Assembly (NCBI GenBank): GCA_002408085.1
Contig: DHQL01000024.1
Location: forward strand, 56,514 to 120,513
DNA: 64,000 bases
Source of the DNA: Spirochaeta sp. UBA5339
GTDB taxonomy: Bacteria > Spirochaetota > Spirochaetia > DSM-2461
Direction: 5' to 3'
The notes below the pieces were generated by a model that saw only the letters and a program-made list of their open reading frames with translations, did not search any database and was not told the origin of the DNA. The position numbers and the translations under genes are program-made. Position 1 is the stretch's first letter. Each line of letters opens with the position of its first letter. Shown here piece by piece: positions 16,635 through 26,100 of this stretch.

Positions 16635-16856
16635 ATGGGTGAGTGCGAGTTTATTGCCGGATGTCCCTTTTTTAAAGGGGAGATGGCCGGCAAGGATGAT
16701 CAGATTGAAGCGCTGAAGGATAATTACTGCCGGAGCAACAGTCTTCACTGTTCCCGGTATCTGGTTGCCAGTGCTGTTGGAAAAGAGAATATGCCAGGAG
16801 ATCTTTTTCCCGATGAAAAAGAACGAGCCTATCTTGTGATTGCCGAACACAGCTGA
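16635..16856 (+). CDS. Small conserved Cys-containing protein, unknown function
   Basis: A 73-aa cytoplasmic protein without signal or helices. Four cysteines stand out: CEFIAGC near the N-terminus (Cys4, Cys10) and YCRSNSLHC in the middle, a spacing suited to a metal or Fe-S site. I recall similar short proteins in anaerobes and deltaproteobacteria but know no function. AAAGGA lies six bases before the ATG. It has its own candidate promoter and a terminator directly downstream, so it is probably transcribed alone. Confidence 0.75.
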   Translation: MGECEFIAGCPFFKGEMAGKDDQIEALKDNYCRSNSLHCSRYLVASAVGKENMPGDLFPDEKERAYLVIAEHS

Positions 16857-16867
16857 TTTTTACGATG

Positions 16868-16885
16868 CCCCTCTTTTATGAGGGG
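16868..16885. terminator. Hairpin between converging genes
   Basis: CCCCTC (16868-16873) pairs with GAGGGG (16880-16885) around TTTTAT. It lies between the small Cys protein and the metallo-hydrolase, overlapping the stop codon of the latter, and can act in both directions. Confidence 0.55.
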
Positions 16886-17577
16886 GTGTTTCTGAAGCTG
16901 ATAAAATCCTTTTTATCAATTTCCCGGCCGTGAGCGAAGTAGGCTGTAGTAAAGTCAAGGGTCTTTATCTCTTCCAGTGACTCCATGGCCCTGGCCATGT
17001 CTTCATAGAGAATGGGGTAGGAGGGGGATTTTCCGCCCCGGGCTGCATCACCGGCAATCAGGATTTTCTCCTTTTCAAGAAGCAGGCAGATATGGCCGGC
17101 CGTATGACCCGGAGTCCAGACTATTCTGATTCCCCCGGCAAGATCCAGAGTCTCACCGTTTTCCAGAAGAACATCAACCCTGGTTCCTGTCTGCCGTTTA
17201 TCGATACCTTTACCCGCCAGAAGGGGTACTATTATATTCAGGGGGAATTTCGGATGGGCCTTGAAGGACCGTATATACTGTCCCTCCTCCAGGGCTGAGG
17301 CCTCTTCCTTATGGGCGTAGACCGCAGCACCTGTCAGCTCCTTCAGTTCCGACAGGGAGCCCGTATGGTCCTGATGGAGGTGGGTTATAATAATATGCTT
17401 CAGTTTTGAACTTCCAAGGCCTGCAGTGTCGATGGCATTAAGGATATGCTGCCCCAGCCTCGGAGTTCCCGTATCAATCAGAATCAGTTCATCCCCGCCA
17501 TCAATTAGATAGGAGTTCACATACCCCATCTTCAGTTCATAGATCATTTCACTCTTCTGAGTCAGTTTTATTTTCAT
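16876..17577 (-). CDS. Metallo-beta-lactamase-fold hydrolase
   Basis: A 233-aa cytoplasmic hydrolase. Zinc ligands of the superfamily are intact: HLHQDH (66-71), TPGHTAGH for the third histidine, GDAA for the bridging aspartate, and a late AHG. The DTGT motif precedes the first cluster. Family members cleave lactones, thioesters or glyoxalase-type substrates; nothing here decides between them. It is transcribed toward the small Cys protein gene and divergent from ywbE. Confidence 0.9.
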   Translation of the reverse strand: MKIKLTQKSEMIYELKMGYVNSYLIDGGDELILIDTGTPRLGQHILNAIDTAGLGSSKLKHIIITHLHQDHTGSLSELKELTGAAVYAHKEEASALEEGQYIRSFKAHPKFPLNIIVPLLAGKGIDKRQTGTRVDVLLENGETLDLAGGIRIVWTPGHTAGHICLLLEKEKILIAGDAARGGKSPSYPILYEDMARAMESLEEIKTLDFTTAYFAHGREIDKKDFISFRNTPS

Positions 17578-17733
17578 GCAGCTGTTCTCCCTCCTCTACT
17601 ATAGGGGCCGACGGAGTCATTTTCACTCATTTTTTTACTTTTATCGATTTTCCGGCCCTGTCAGGATTTATTTCCCTCTTCCCGCCCCCGGAAGATATAG
17701 AAAAGGGGAGGCCAATAGTTTATTATCCAGACC

Positions 17734-17925
17734 ATGAACGGACAGAACAGAGAAAATATTAAACCCGGAATTACGGTGGATATAGTACTTAAGGCGGATC
17801 AGCGCAGCGGAAGGCTTACAAGAGGTGTTGTGAAAGACATTCTGACAAACTCCTCCTACCATCCCCACGGCATCAAGGTCAGACTGGAAGACGGTCAGGT
17901 GGGCCGGGTCAAAGAGATTATCTAA
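17734..17925 (+). CDS. ywbE: YwbE family protein (DUF2196)
   Basis: A 63-aa protein nearly identical in pattern to B. subtilis YwbE as I recall it: MNGQNRENIKPG, VDIVLKADQRSG, LTRGVVKDILTNSSYHPHGI and a KVRLEDGQVGRV end. The family is short, highly conserved and of unknown function; a small RNA- or ribosome-associated role has been supposed for its basic KOW-like fold. No good ribosome site is close to the ATG; a GGGAGG lies about 20 bases upstream. It precedes the RhlE-type helicase gene by 92 bp on the same strand. Confidence 0.88.
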   Translation: MNGQNRENIKPGITVDIVLKADQRSGRLTRGVVKDILTNSSYHPHGIKVRLEDGQVGRVKEII

Positions 17926-18017
17926 AAGAATCCTCTAAATGTATCCTCTGAAAAGATCATCAAGATCTACATCCGGTAAAGGGGCGTATCCCCGCCGGAA
18001 TTACTACAGGAGTTAAC

Positions 18018-19406
18018 ATGAAATTTGAAAAACTGGCCCTCCTGCCTGAGATTCTCAAGGCAGTGGAAGAGAAGGGCTATACCGATACAACCCCCATCCA
18101 GTCCAGGGCCGTACCCGCAGCCCTTGCAGGACGGGATATTCTGGGAGGCGCCCAGACAGGAACGGGAAAGACCGCGGCCTTTGCCCTGCCCACTCTTCAT
18201 CTTCTTGAAAAGAGCCTGGGGGAGGGAGCGTCTCCCAGAGCACTGGTTCTTGCACCCACAAGGGAGCTGGCGGATCAGGTGGCCGAGAGCTTCAAGGAAT
18301 ACGGAAAGTATCTGGACCTGATAGTCCGCAAAGTGACAGGGGGTGCCAAGATGAGCGCCCAGCATAGCAATCTTGCAGCGGGCTGCGATATTCTGATCGC
18401 CACCCCGGGACGGCTGATGGATCATATCACCCGGGACTCGGTGGATCTTTCAAAGATTGAGATTCTGATTCTCGATGAGGCGGACCGGATGCTGGATATG
18501 GGTTTTATCAACGATATCAAGACCATAATCGGCACCCTGAAGCAGAAGAGCCAGAACCTTCTCTTTTCCGCCACCTACGGTCACGATGTGGAGCAGCTGG
18601 CAAGAAAAATACTGGACAATCCCATGGCCGTGGAAGTGGCAAAGCGCAACTCCGCCGCCTCCGATGTGAAGCAGGTTCTTCACTGGGTGGACAGGGGACA
18701 GCGCTTCGATCTCCTCCTCCATCTGATTCAGGAGCAGCAGTGGTATCAGGCCCTGGTCTTTGTTAAGACCAAGCACAGCGCCGACAGAGTCGCTTCGGAC
18801 CTGATGAAAGCAAAGATCCCCGCCGCCGCCATTCACGGCGACAAGAGTCAGGGGGCCAGAAACAGGGCCCTGAAGAACTTCAAGTCCGGGGACCTTCAGA
18901 TCCTTGTGGCCACCGATGTGGCGGCCAGAGGAATCGACCTCCACGATATGAGTCATGTGGTCAACTTCGAACTGCCCCAGATTCCCGAGGACTACATCCA
19001 CCGTATCGGACGGACCGGACGGGCGGGAAAATCGGGAGTGGCTATCTCCCTGGTCTCCTTTTCCGAAAAGAACCAGCTTCTGAAGATCGAAAAGATCCTG
19101 AAGTCTCAAATTCCCGTGGAGGTTATTCCCGGATTTGAGCCCAAACATGATGTAGAGACTCTGCGGGGGAAGAATGCCAAAGAGAGTGCTGAGAAGAAAA
19201 GCACCGGAAAGAAGACCGCCGGAAGGAAAGGGGGGACTAGCCGAGGCGGCGGGAAGAAACCGGCCGACAGAACTCCTTCCAGGGGACCGAAAGCCTCAAA
19301 AGTATCGAAAGCCGCAAATGAAAGGAAGAGCGGCGGCAGAAGTAAGGCTGCTCCCAAGGGCCGTTCCGCCGCAAAAGGCAAGAGCGGACGGAGAGCCAGG
19401 GGCTGA
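18018..19406 (+). CDS. rhlE: DEAD-box RNA helicase, RhlE type
   Basis: A 462-aa ATP-dependent RNA helicase. Motifs in order: TTPIQ (Q motif), AQTGTGKT (I), PTRELADQ (Ia), TPGRL, DEADRMLDMGF (II), SAT (III), IHGDKSQ, VATDVAARGID and HRIGRTGRAG (VI). After about residue 375 comes an 85-residue tail rich in Lys, Arg, Gly, Ser and Ala, typical of RhlE-like proteins and probably RNA-binding. AGGAG precedes the ATG. It is one of three DEAD-box genes in this window. Confidence 0.93.
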   Translation: MKFEKLALLPEILKAVEEKGYTDTTPIQSRAVPAALAGRDILGGAQTGTGKTAAFALPTLHLLEKSLGEGASPRALVLAPTRELADQVAESFKEYGKYLDLIVRKVTGGAKMSAQHSNLAAGCDILIATPGRLMDHITRDSVDLSKIEILILDEADRMLDMGFINDIKTIIGTLKQKSQNLLFSATYGHDVEQLARKILDNPMAVEVAKRNSAASDVKQVLHWVDRGQRFDLLLHLIQEQQWYQALVFVKTKHSADRVASDLMKAKIPAAAIHGDKSQGARNRALKNFKSGDLQILVATDVAARGIDLHDMSHVVNFELPQIPEDYIHRIGRTGRAGKSGVAISLVSFSEKNQLLKIEKILKSQIPVEVIPGFEPKHDVETLRGKNAKESAEKKSTGKKTAGRKGGTSRGGGKKPADRTPSRGPKASKVSKAANERKSGGRSKAAPKGRSAAKGKSGRRARG

Positions 19407-19463
19407 TTCCGCGTCCTGGAAAGCAGCATAAGTTTCTTTTATGGATGCATAAAAATAATTCAT

Positions 19464-19500
19464 TTTAAACGTTAATAAACTATCGATATAATAATATCGA
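19464..19500 (+). promoter_or_regulatory. Promoter with palindromic operator for the flavoprotein gene
   Basis: TTTAAA (19464-19469), 17 bases, TATAAT (19487-19492). The -10 hexamer lies inside a perfect inverted repeat TCGATAT-AATA-ATATCGA (19483-19500), so a repressor bound there would cover the -10. The LysR gene downstream (21999) is one candidate regulator; related CGATAT/ATATCG half-sites occur upstream of the peroxiredoxin gene. Confidence 0.55.
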
Positions 19501-19576
19501 AATGGTGTCCTTTTCTGTTGTAAGGTTCTCAGTTAGAGAATCAGTCCGGCGGAGGGGACGCTTTGGAGGTATTAAG

Positions 19577-21922
19577 TTGTTCAAATTGAAAAAAATCTTA
19601 CCCGCCCTTGTTCTGGCCTTTCTTATGGCCTTTACCGGCTGCGGGAGCAAATCCGACCTGGCCGACGGCAGTTACTCCGCCGCCGGCCAGGGCCATGGCG
19701 GAGAAGTAACCGTCAATCTTACCATAGCCAAAGGCAAAATCTCTGATATTTCAATTACAGGAGAAAATGAGACTCCCGGTCTTGGATCAAGAGCCATGGA
19801 GAACCTTGCACAGGCTATTATCAGGGAACAGAGCGCCGATGTTGACTCTGTAAGCGGTGCAACAGAAACAAGTAAGGCTGTTCTGGATGCAGCAGGCCGC
19901 GCTCTGGCGGAAGCCCGTGGTGAGAAGCCCGAAGAGATCGGTGAGGTAGACCTGGCCGACGGAAGCTATAGGGCCACTACCTGGTCTTTCAGCCCCAACT
20001 TCCCCATGGAAGTAGAGGTTACTGTAAAAGACAACCGCTTTACATCCATCGAGGTGATTGGCGGAAACGATACAAAGCCCATCCTTCAGTCCGTTCTGGA
20101 TCTGATGGTTCCCCGTATGATCGAGGCACAGTCTCTCTCTGTCGACTCCATTACCGGTGCAACCTCTTCCAGCGGCGCTATTAAAACAGCCGCAGAAGAC
20201 TGTCTCGTTCAGGCCATTGCCGCCGCCGGCGGAGCAGCCAGCAGTGTTCGTGCCTTCTATAAAGCCCCTGAAAAGAGCAGTGAAACAGTCCGTCTCGAAA
20301 CCGATGTACTTGTTGTGGGGATGGGCGGTTCCGGGATTGCTGCGGCAGTCCGTGCAGCCGAAGAGATCTATGCCGCAAAGGGCAATGACCCCACCGCAGT
20401 CAATGTTCTGGGTATTGAGAAAGCCGGTAAGTACGGCGGAACAAGTGCCGTTACCTCTTCTCCCATGTCCATCAACCCTCCCAGCTATGTGGCGGAAAAC
20501 GGTGGAAAGGATTTTGTGGATGTGGATGTTCTCAAGGCCGCCTGGGTTGAGTACACAAAGGGTGATGCCAAAGAGTGGGCCATCGACTATATGATGAATG
20601 AGTCCGGCAAGGCTTCTGACTGGCTGATGGACAGAGGCTTTACCTTCGGTGCCCCCATGCAGGGTCTGGCTCAGCCCTATATTGCTGTTGTCGCCTACGG
20701 CGGCGGATTCGGCACAAGCAAATCCGAGGTGGCTGGCTACTTCGATGCCATAATGGACTACTACACTGAACTTGGAGGGGAGTACCAGCTGGAGACGGCG
20801 GCTACCGGTCTGATTACAGACGATTCAGGTGATGTGATCGGTGTTAAGGCCGAGGGAGATGACGGTACAAGCTATGAGATCTACGCCTCTTCCGTGATTC
20901 TGGCAACAGGTGGATTTGCCGGAAGCTACGAGATGACTGAGAAGTACCTCTCCACAGAGTTCTACCCCCTCACAGGTGCACCCTACAATGTCTACGGAAT
21001 GAGACAGAATGACGGGGCCATGATTGAAGCGGCCATTCAGGAAGGCGCAGCCACCTATAATATCGGTGTACCCCCTGTAAGCCACATCGGTGGTGCCGCG
21101 GGAATCATGCATGAGTTTGACGTTACCGTTCTGGAGGGAACCTTCGACATGTGGACCGGACGTGAGATGACCCGCTCTCTTAACGATATCCCCATGATGA
21201 TGTCCGTTGCCCCCAATGCCATGGCCGTTAACAAGTACGGCGACCGTTTTACCGACGAGACAATGCTCGGTTCCTATGGCAACTGGCAGGCAGGCCCCCG
21301 GTACTTCACCATCTGGTCAGCCGAAATGATCGATGAGATCAGAACTCAGGGTCTCCGGTTCGATACAAACGGTCTCTTCGTAAACCAGGGCGGTTGGCCT
21401 GTGGATACTCCTGTCGACAATATCGACGAGGTTCTTGCTGCAGCCGGGAAGCACGGTCTCGTGGTCAAGGCCGACTCCCTGTCTGCTCTGGCCGAGGCCC
21501 TTGGTATGAGCGGTGATAAGCTGTCAAAGACCGTTGCAGACTACAATGAATACTGCGATACTCGGGAAAATCCCGCCGACGGCGTATTCAAGAACTCTGA
21601 GATCTACGATCTTTCCGGCATGCCCCTTCCCAATGATCATGGAACCTTCCAGAAGATTGAAGGGGAGGGACCCTACTACGCCGTAGTCGGATCTCCCTGG
21701 GTCTATTCCACAGCCGGAGGACTGGATATCAATGAGGACTTCCAGGTTCTCAGAAATGACGGTTCTGTAATCGGAGGTCTCTATGCGGTGGGTACGGACT
21801 CCATCGGTGTCCTTCTGACCGAAGAGGAGGAGTATGTGGGTTACGGCGGAGCCGCTCAGGGCTGGGCCTTCACATCAGGCTATCTGACAGGAGCCGTAGC
21901 AGCCGAAGAGGTTCTTAAGTAA
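19577..21922 (+). CDS. Exported FMN/FAD fumarate-reductase-like flavoprotein, lipoprotein
   Basis: A 781-aa multidomain reductase. The start is TTG at 19577 (GGAGG seven bases upstream); the in-frame ATG at 19502 would add 25 residues before the signal. The signal peptide ends in a lipobox AFTGC (Cys22). Two FMN-binding domains follow, each with the covalent flavinylation motif: SGAT ending at Thr96 and TGAT ending at Thr196, exactly 100 residues apart. From ~243 comes an FAD domain of the fumarate reductase/urocanate reductase class (GMGGSG 248-253; GKYGGTSAVTSS; NKYGDRFTDE). Such enzymes reduce enoates such as fumarate or urocanate outside the cytoplasm, with FMN attached by ApbE (not in the window). 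The substrate is undetermined. A terminator and a LysR gene follow. Confidence 0.88.
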   Translation: MFKLKKILPALVLAFLMAFTGCGSKSDLADGSYSAAGQGHGGEVTVNLTIAKGKISDISITGENETPGLGSRAMENLAQAIIREQSADVDSVSGATETSKAVLDAAGRALAEARGEKPEEIGEVDLADGSYRATTWSFSPNFPMEVEVTVKDNRFTSIEVIGGNDTKPILQSVLDLMVPRMIEAQSLSVDSITGATSSSGAIKTAAEDCLVQAIAAAGGAASSVRAFYKAPEKSSETVRLETDVLVVGMGGSGIAAAVRAAEEIYAAKGNDPTAVNVLGIEKAGKYGGTSAVTSSPMSINPPSYVAENGGKDFVDVDVLKAAWVEYTKGDAKEWAIDYMMNESGKASDWLMDRGFTFGAPMQGLAQPYIAVVAYGGGFGTSKSEVAGYFDAIMDYYTELGGEYQLETAATGLITDDSGDVIGVKAEGDDGTSYEIYASSVILATGGFAGSYEMTEKYLSTEFYPLTGAPYNVYGMRQNDGAMIEAAIQEGAATYNIGVPPVSHIGGAAGIMHEFDVTVLEGTFDMWTGREMTRSLNDIPMMMSVAPNAMAVNKYGDRFTDETMLGSYGNWQAGPRYFTIWSAEMIDEIRTQGLRFDTNGLFVNQGGWPVDTPVDNIDEVLAAAGKHGLVVKADSLSALAEALGMSGDKLSKTVADYNEYCDTRENPADGVFKNSEIYDLSGMPLPNDHGTFQKIEGEGPYYAVVGSPWVYSTAGGLDINEDFQVLRNDGSVIGGLYAVGTDSIGVLLTEEEEYVGYGGAAQGWAFTSGYLTGAVAAEEVLK

Positions 21923-21958
21923 TCTTTTTCTCATAAATAGATCTTTAAAAGTTCACAC

Positions 21959-21990
21959 AGCCCCCTTCAGGAGACTTAAAGGGGGCTTTT
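21959..21990 (+). terminator. Rho-independent terminator after the flavoprotein gene
   Basis: AGCCCCCTT (21959-21967) pairs with AAGGGGGCT (21979-21987), followed by TTTT. It separates the flavoprotein message from the LysR gene that starts only nine bases later. Confidence 0.85.
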
Positions 21991-21998
21991 CTGATAAT

Positions 21999-22904
21999 AT
22001 GCAGGCCATGGATATGACGGGTCTTGAATATTTTATCTCAGCCGCAAGGCATCTGAATTTTACCAGAGCCGCCGAAGAGTGCTGCATCACCCAGACCGCC
22101 ATGAGTCTGCACATAGCCAAGATAGAGAAGGAGCTGGGTTTCAAGCTCTTCTACCGGGAACACAGGGCCGTCAGGCTTACACCCGGCGGATCTGCCTTCC
22201 GTTCAGAAGCGATGAAGATTCTCAGACAGTACAAGGAAGGGGTTCAGAGGAGCGCCAGTGCCGCCGCCGGATATGAGGGCGCTCTCCGCCTGGGCTTTAC
22301 CAACTTTGTGGAGCGGACCTTTCTGCCCGAGCTGGTCGGAAGCTTCCATACAAACTATCCCCGTATAGAAATTGTACTAAACAAGAACGAACATCTGAAT
22401 ATGGCCGATGATCTGAAGCAGGGGCTCTGTGATCTCTCCGTGGTCTTTCCCTATGAGGTGGAGAATGACAGGGATCTCTCTGTTCATGTCATCAACTCTT
22501 ATGATATTTGTGCCGTTGTCAACAGCCGAAGCCCTCTGGCTGACAGGAAGGCTATAGAGCTTACTGAATTGGAAGGAGAGCCTGTAATTATCAACAGCGC
22601 TCATAAGTCCCCAAGGCTATATCAGAAGGTTCTGGATGACTGGAACCGCAGGTCATTCCACCCCGAGACCATAACCGAGGCCGATAGTGCCGACAGCATG
22701 CTCTTTCTTGTGGAAGCGGGATTTGGAGCGGCCCTGATGCCCTCTTATGTCCGGCAGATGCAGAACGATACTGTCCGGATTATTGATCTCGAGGGGTCTC
22801 CCATCTCAATCAATATGGCCGTGGCATGGCTGAAGGAGAACAGCAATCCGGCGGTGGATCTTTTTCTCAGAGAGATGGAGATCTATAAAAACTCCAGTAA
22901 GTAA
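21999..22904 (+). CDS. LysR-family transcriptional regulator
   Basis: A 301-aa LysR-type regulator. The N-terminal winged helix is clear (LEYFISAARHLNFTRAAEEC, then ITQTAMSLHIAKIEKELG), followed by an effector-binding domain of periplasmic-binding fold (LRLGFTN ... GLCDLSVVF ... GAALMPSYV). Start candidates are 21999, 22008 and 22014; the last has AGG eight bases upstream. It is encoded just after, and on the same strand as, the exported flavoprotein, and is a candidate regulator of it. Its own promoter would have to overlap the preceding terminator, or it depends on read-through. Confidence 0.9.
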   Translation: MQAMDMTGLEYFISAARHLNFTRAAEECCITQTAMSLHIAKIEKELGFKLFYREHRAVRLTPGGSAFRSEAMKILRQYKEGVQRSASAAAGYEGALRLGFTNFVERTFLPELVGSFHTNYPRIEIVLNKNEHLNMADDLKQGLCDLSVVFPYEVENDRDLSVHVINSYDICAVVNSRSPLADRKAIELTELEGEPVIINSAHKSPRLYQKVLDDWNRRSFHPETITEADSADSMLFLVEAGFGAALMPSYVRQMQNDTVRIIDLEGSPISINMAVAWLKENSNPAVDLFLREMEIYKNSSK

Positions 22905-23063
22905 AATATCTTTTCTTGTCGGGAAAGAGAGTAGTTCCGGCGTTTTCTCCGGTCTGATCCGTCCTTTTTTTTATATATTATTGAAATAATAATAAATGAG
23001 CGTTATTCATTTAGGGAATATTGTGAAAACTCTATATTGGGTGTATATTTATATTGCATCAAT

Positions 23064-23083
23064 GTTTATATACATGTATAAAC
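23064..23083. promoter_or_regulatory. Inverted repeat upstream of the giant Ig operon
   Basis: GTTTATA (23064-23070) and TATAAAC (23077-23083) are perfect arms around TACATG, within an AT-rich leader (22905-23133) and 50 bp before the first start codon. It is a candidate operator or overlapping promoter element for the giant-protein operon. Confidence 0.35.
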
Positions 23084-23133
23084 GTTTGATGTTAATGAAC
23101 CGTTAATAATAAATATAAAAACATTTAAACAAT

Positions 23134-26100
23134 ATGAATAAGAGTTGGACCATATCTACAGTGATTAGTAACAGATTTTTTCTCTCTCAAAATTATAAAC
23201 AGGCAGGGTTTCTCTGCCTTGCACTTATATTGACGGTCATTTCCGTTAAATCACTTTACTCACAGGATCAGTCTCCTTCCGATGTACAGGCTGAGTCCGC
23301 CACGGGAACTTCCGATGATTCTTCTCAGGAATCTTCAAGGGGTGAGAAAAACCCGTTTTTCCCGGTGGAGGGAATGGAGAACTGGTCCCATAAGCTGAAT
23401 GTTGAGGACCTTGATCCCGGAACATATAACTTTATTGTTGAGGGTACAGATAAGGCCGGGAATAGGGCCTATTCAACCCCCATTGACGTCTATGTGGACC
23501 CTGATTCCGACAAGCCGGTTGTGGGGATCTCCAATCCCGAGACAGAAATGGTTGTGTCCGGGGGGCTGAATATTATCGGAACTGCGACTGATGACGACGG
23601 AGTAGCATCTGTATTTGTAAAAATCAATGACGGTACATTCACCGCTGCCCGGGGGCAGGAGTTCTGGTCCCTCACACTGGATACTGCAAATCTGGATGAC
23701 GGCCCCTGTACTCTTACAGTATTTGCCACCGATATTAACGGTGTTCAGGGTGATGAGAAAACTGTCACCTTTATTCTTAACCGCTCAATTCCGGCCAATG
23801 AGGTTATTTCTCACAAAAACGGTGATCTTGTCCATGGAAAAATTAAAGTCCAGGGAACTACTTACGACGGCAACGGTATCAAGAGAGTTGAAATGAGCCT
23901 GGACGGAGAGTCCTTCCAGGAGATCTCCTGGAAGCGGAACCGGAAGGAGTCCTCGGGAGATTTCTCATTTACTCTGGATACAAAAGACATTGAAGATGGT
24001 CCCCGGATTATCTGGATAAAGAGTATTGATGAGATCGGTTCGGTGGGACTCTCATCGTTTCTGCTTTTTATAGATAACAATCCCCCGGAACTTGAGATTC
24101 TCTATCCTCTGGAAGAAGACAGTATGGATGGAAATTTCACCGTGGTTGGAACTGCCTGGGATGATATCGGTCTCACCTCACTTTCATACCGGGTTGGCGG
24201 TGAAGAGCCGGCAGCAATTCCTCTAATCCCCGGTGATCCCTACTGGTCTGTTACTCTCGACCTGAATGATGAGAAGAAGGCCGACATCCGTTTTACCCTG
24301 ACCGACCTTACTGGGAACGAGGTGGAGACCAGGCTGCAGCACGATTTTGATATAGAAGGGGACAAGCCGGTTATCGATCCGGTTTATCCTGCGGCGGATA
24401 CGGCAGCTTCAGAGCCTCTGTTTGCCGGCTTTGTCAGTGATGATGACGGTAAAGTCGATGTTGTCTATTCGGTAGACGGCGGAGAAGAACAGCGTATTAC
24501 CGCTTCCTACTCATTCAATATTCCCCTTACCGGACTGTCACCGGGAGAGCACAGACTTGAATATTATGGAGTAGACAGCTACGGACGGGAGAGCGATCCC
24601 GTAAAAATCAGTTTTTCAGTAACAGACCGGAACCCACAGCTGGGGCTGGAGTACTTCGAACCCCTTGAAGAGGGCGATTTTCTTGATTTTGAACAGGCCC
24701 TGGAGGTTAAAACGGAGACCTGGAAGTACCTTTCCGGGCGTGTTTCCTTTTATAATGGCCCGGGAACTGTATCCTACTCCCTGGACGGATCCGAGGAGAA
24801 AAAGTTTTCCCTGAAATCCGATCCGTCGGACAAATTCGAAGGAGATCGTGTCTTTAAACTTCCCTTAAAGGATATTCCTGCAGGATACCACAGCCTCCTT
24901 ATCCGTGCCGTTGACAGGGCGGGGCTGATCCGGGAAGAGACATTTTACTTTGCAGTTGAAGGAGAAGCAGTCAGGGGACTTCGCTATGCCGATGACCGTT
25001 TTGACTCTTCCGGAGATGCAGTGGACTCTTTTCTGGTGATGGATGAGAGTGACTCACTTACCTTTTACTGGGAGGGGGATGCTCCCGCTTCGGCGGAGTT
25101 CTCTGCAGAGGCTCCCTTTCTGAAAACTGTTGTAAAGGACAGCCGCCTTGTTCTGGAAACGACTGGCCCCGGATTCGCCGGTGATCTGAGTATAACGGTT
25201 GCCTTGAAGAGCGGAAAGGAAACCGTTCTCGGACCCTTTGATATTGTTTCCGACAGTTCTGACCCCCAATTGGCCCTGGATATGGCCGACGATGCCGTTC
25301 ATGGCTCCGGTGAGATGGTTCTGTCGGGAAGTGCCGCTGATAATGAGACTCTTGGGAAGCTTACTGTCCAGGTAAACGGCGGTCCGGAACTGGTACTTGA
25401 GACCGAAGACGGCCGTTTTGAGGAGATTCTTGATCTGGATGAGACCGCCGACGGGCCGATTGTCCTGACATTTACCGCTCTGGACCGCTCTGGAAGAGAG
25501 AGTGTCAAGTACTACCTCTTCCGGAAGCATACGGCCCTGCCGTCGTTGAGACAACTGGCTCCACTTGCAGACCGTGGAGCCAATGGAGCCGTTACCTTTG
25601 CAGGACTTGCAGCCGATCCTTCCATGGTGGAAACTTTTGAATACTCTGCCGACGGGGTTGAGTTTACTCCTCTGACACCAGGATCCTTTGTAAAAACACA
25701 GCTGGACCTCACTCCTGTAGATGAAGTTGAAAAAGGCGAGAACAATCTGCCCCCACGCAGCATCCGTTTGACAGACAAAGCCGGAAACATCGCCTTTATT
25801 ACACCGGAGGTACTGATAGATACCGAAGGGGACAAGCCTGTGGTTGTTATTCAGATACCCGGTGACAATTCCCTTGTTCAGGACGATTTTGTTGTTTCGG
25901 GAATGGCCTTCGATGATGATGAGGTGGCCTCCCTTTTTTATAGGATTGACGGGGGAGAGGAGAAGGAGCTCAGCACAGTCAACAGCTTTGATCTGCCCAT
26001 TACTCTAAGTGATCTGGAAGATAATGAGCACCTTCTTGAAATCAGGGCTGTGGATCTTAATGGAATAGAGGGTGACTGGTCTTCCCTGAATTTCCGGGTC

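Noticed and set aside
19502..19576. ATG at 19502 as start of the flavoprotein
   Set aside because: No ribosome site and it follows directly on the operator palindrome; TTG at 19577 has an ideal site and gives a proper lipoprotein signal.
22905..22980. Terminator after the LysR gene (CCGG pairs and a T-run near 22966)
   Set aside because: The stem is only four base pairs; too weak to call.
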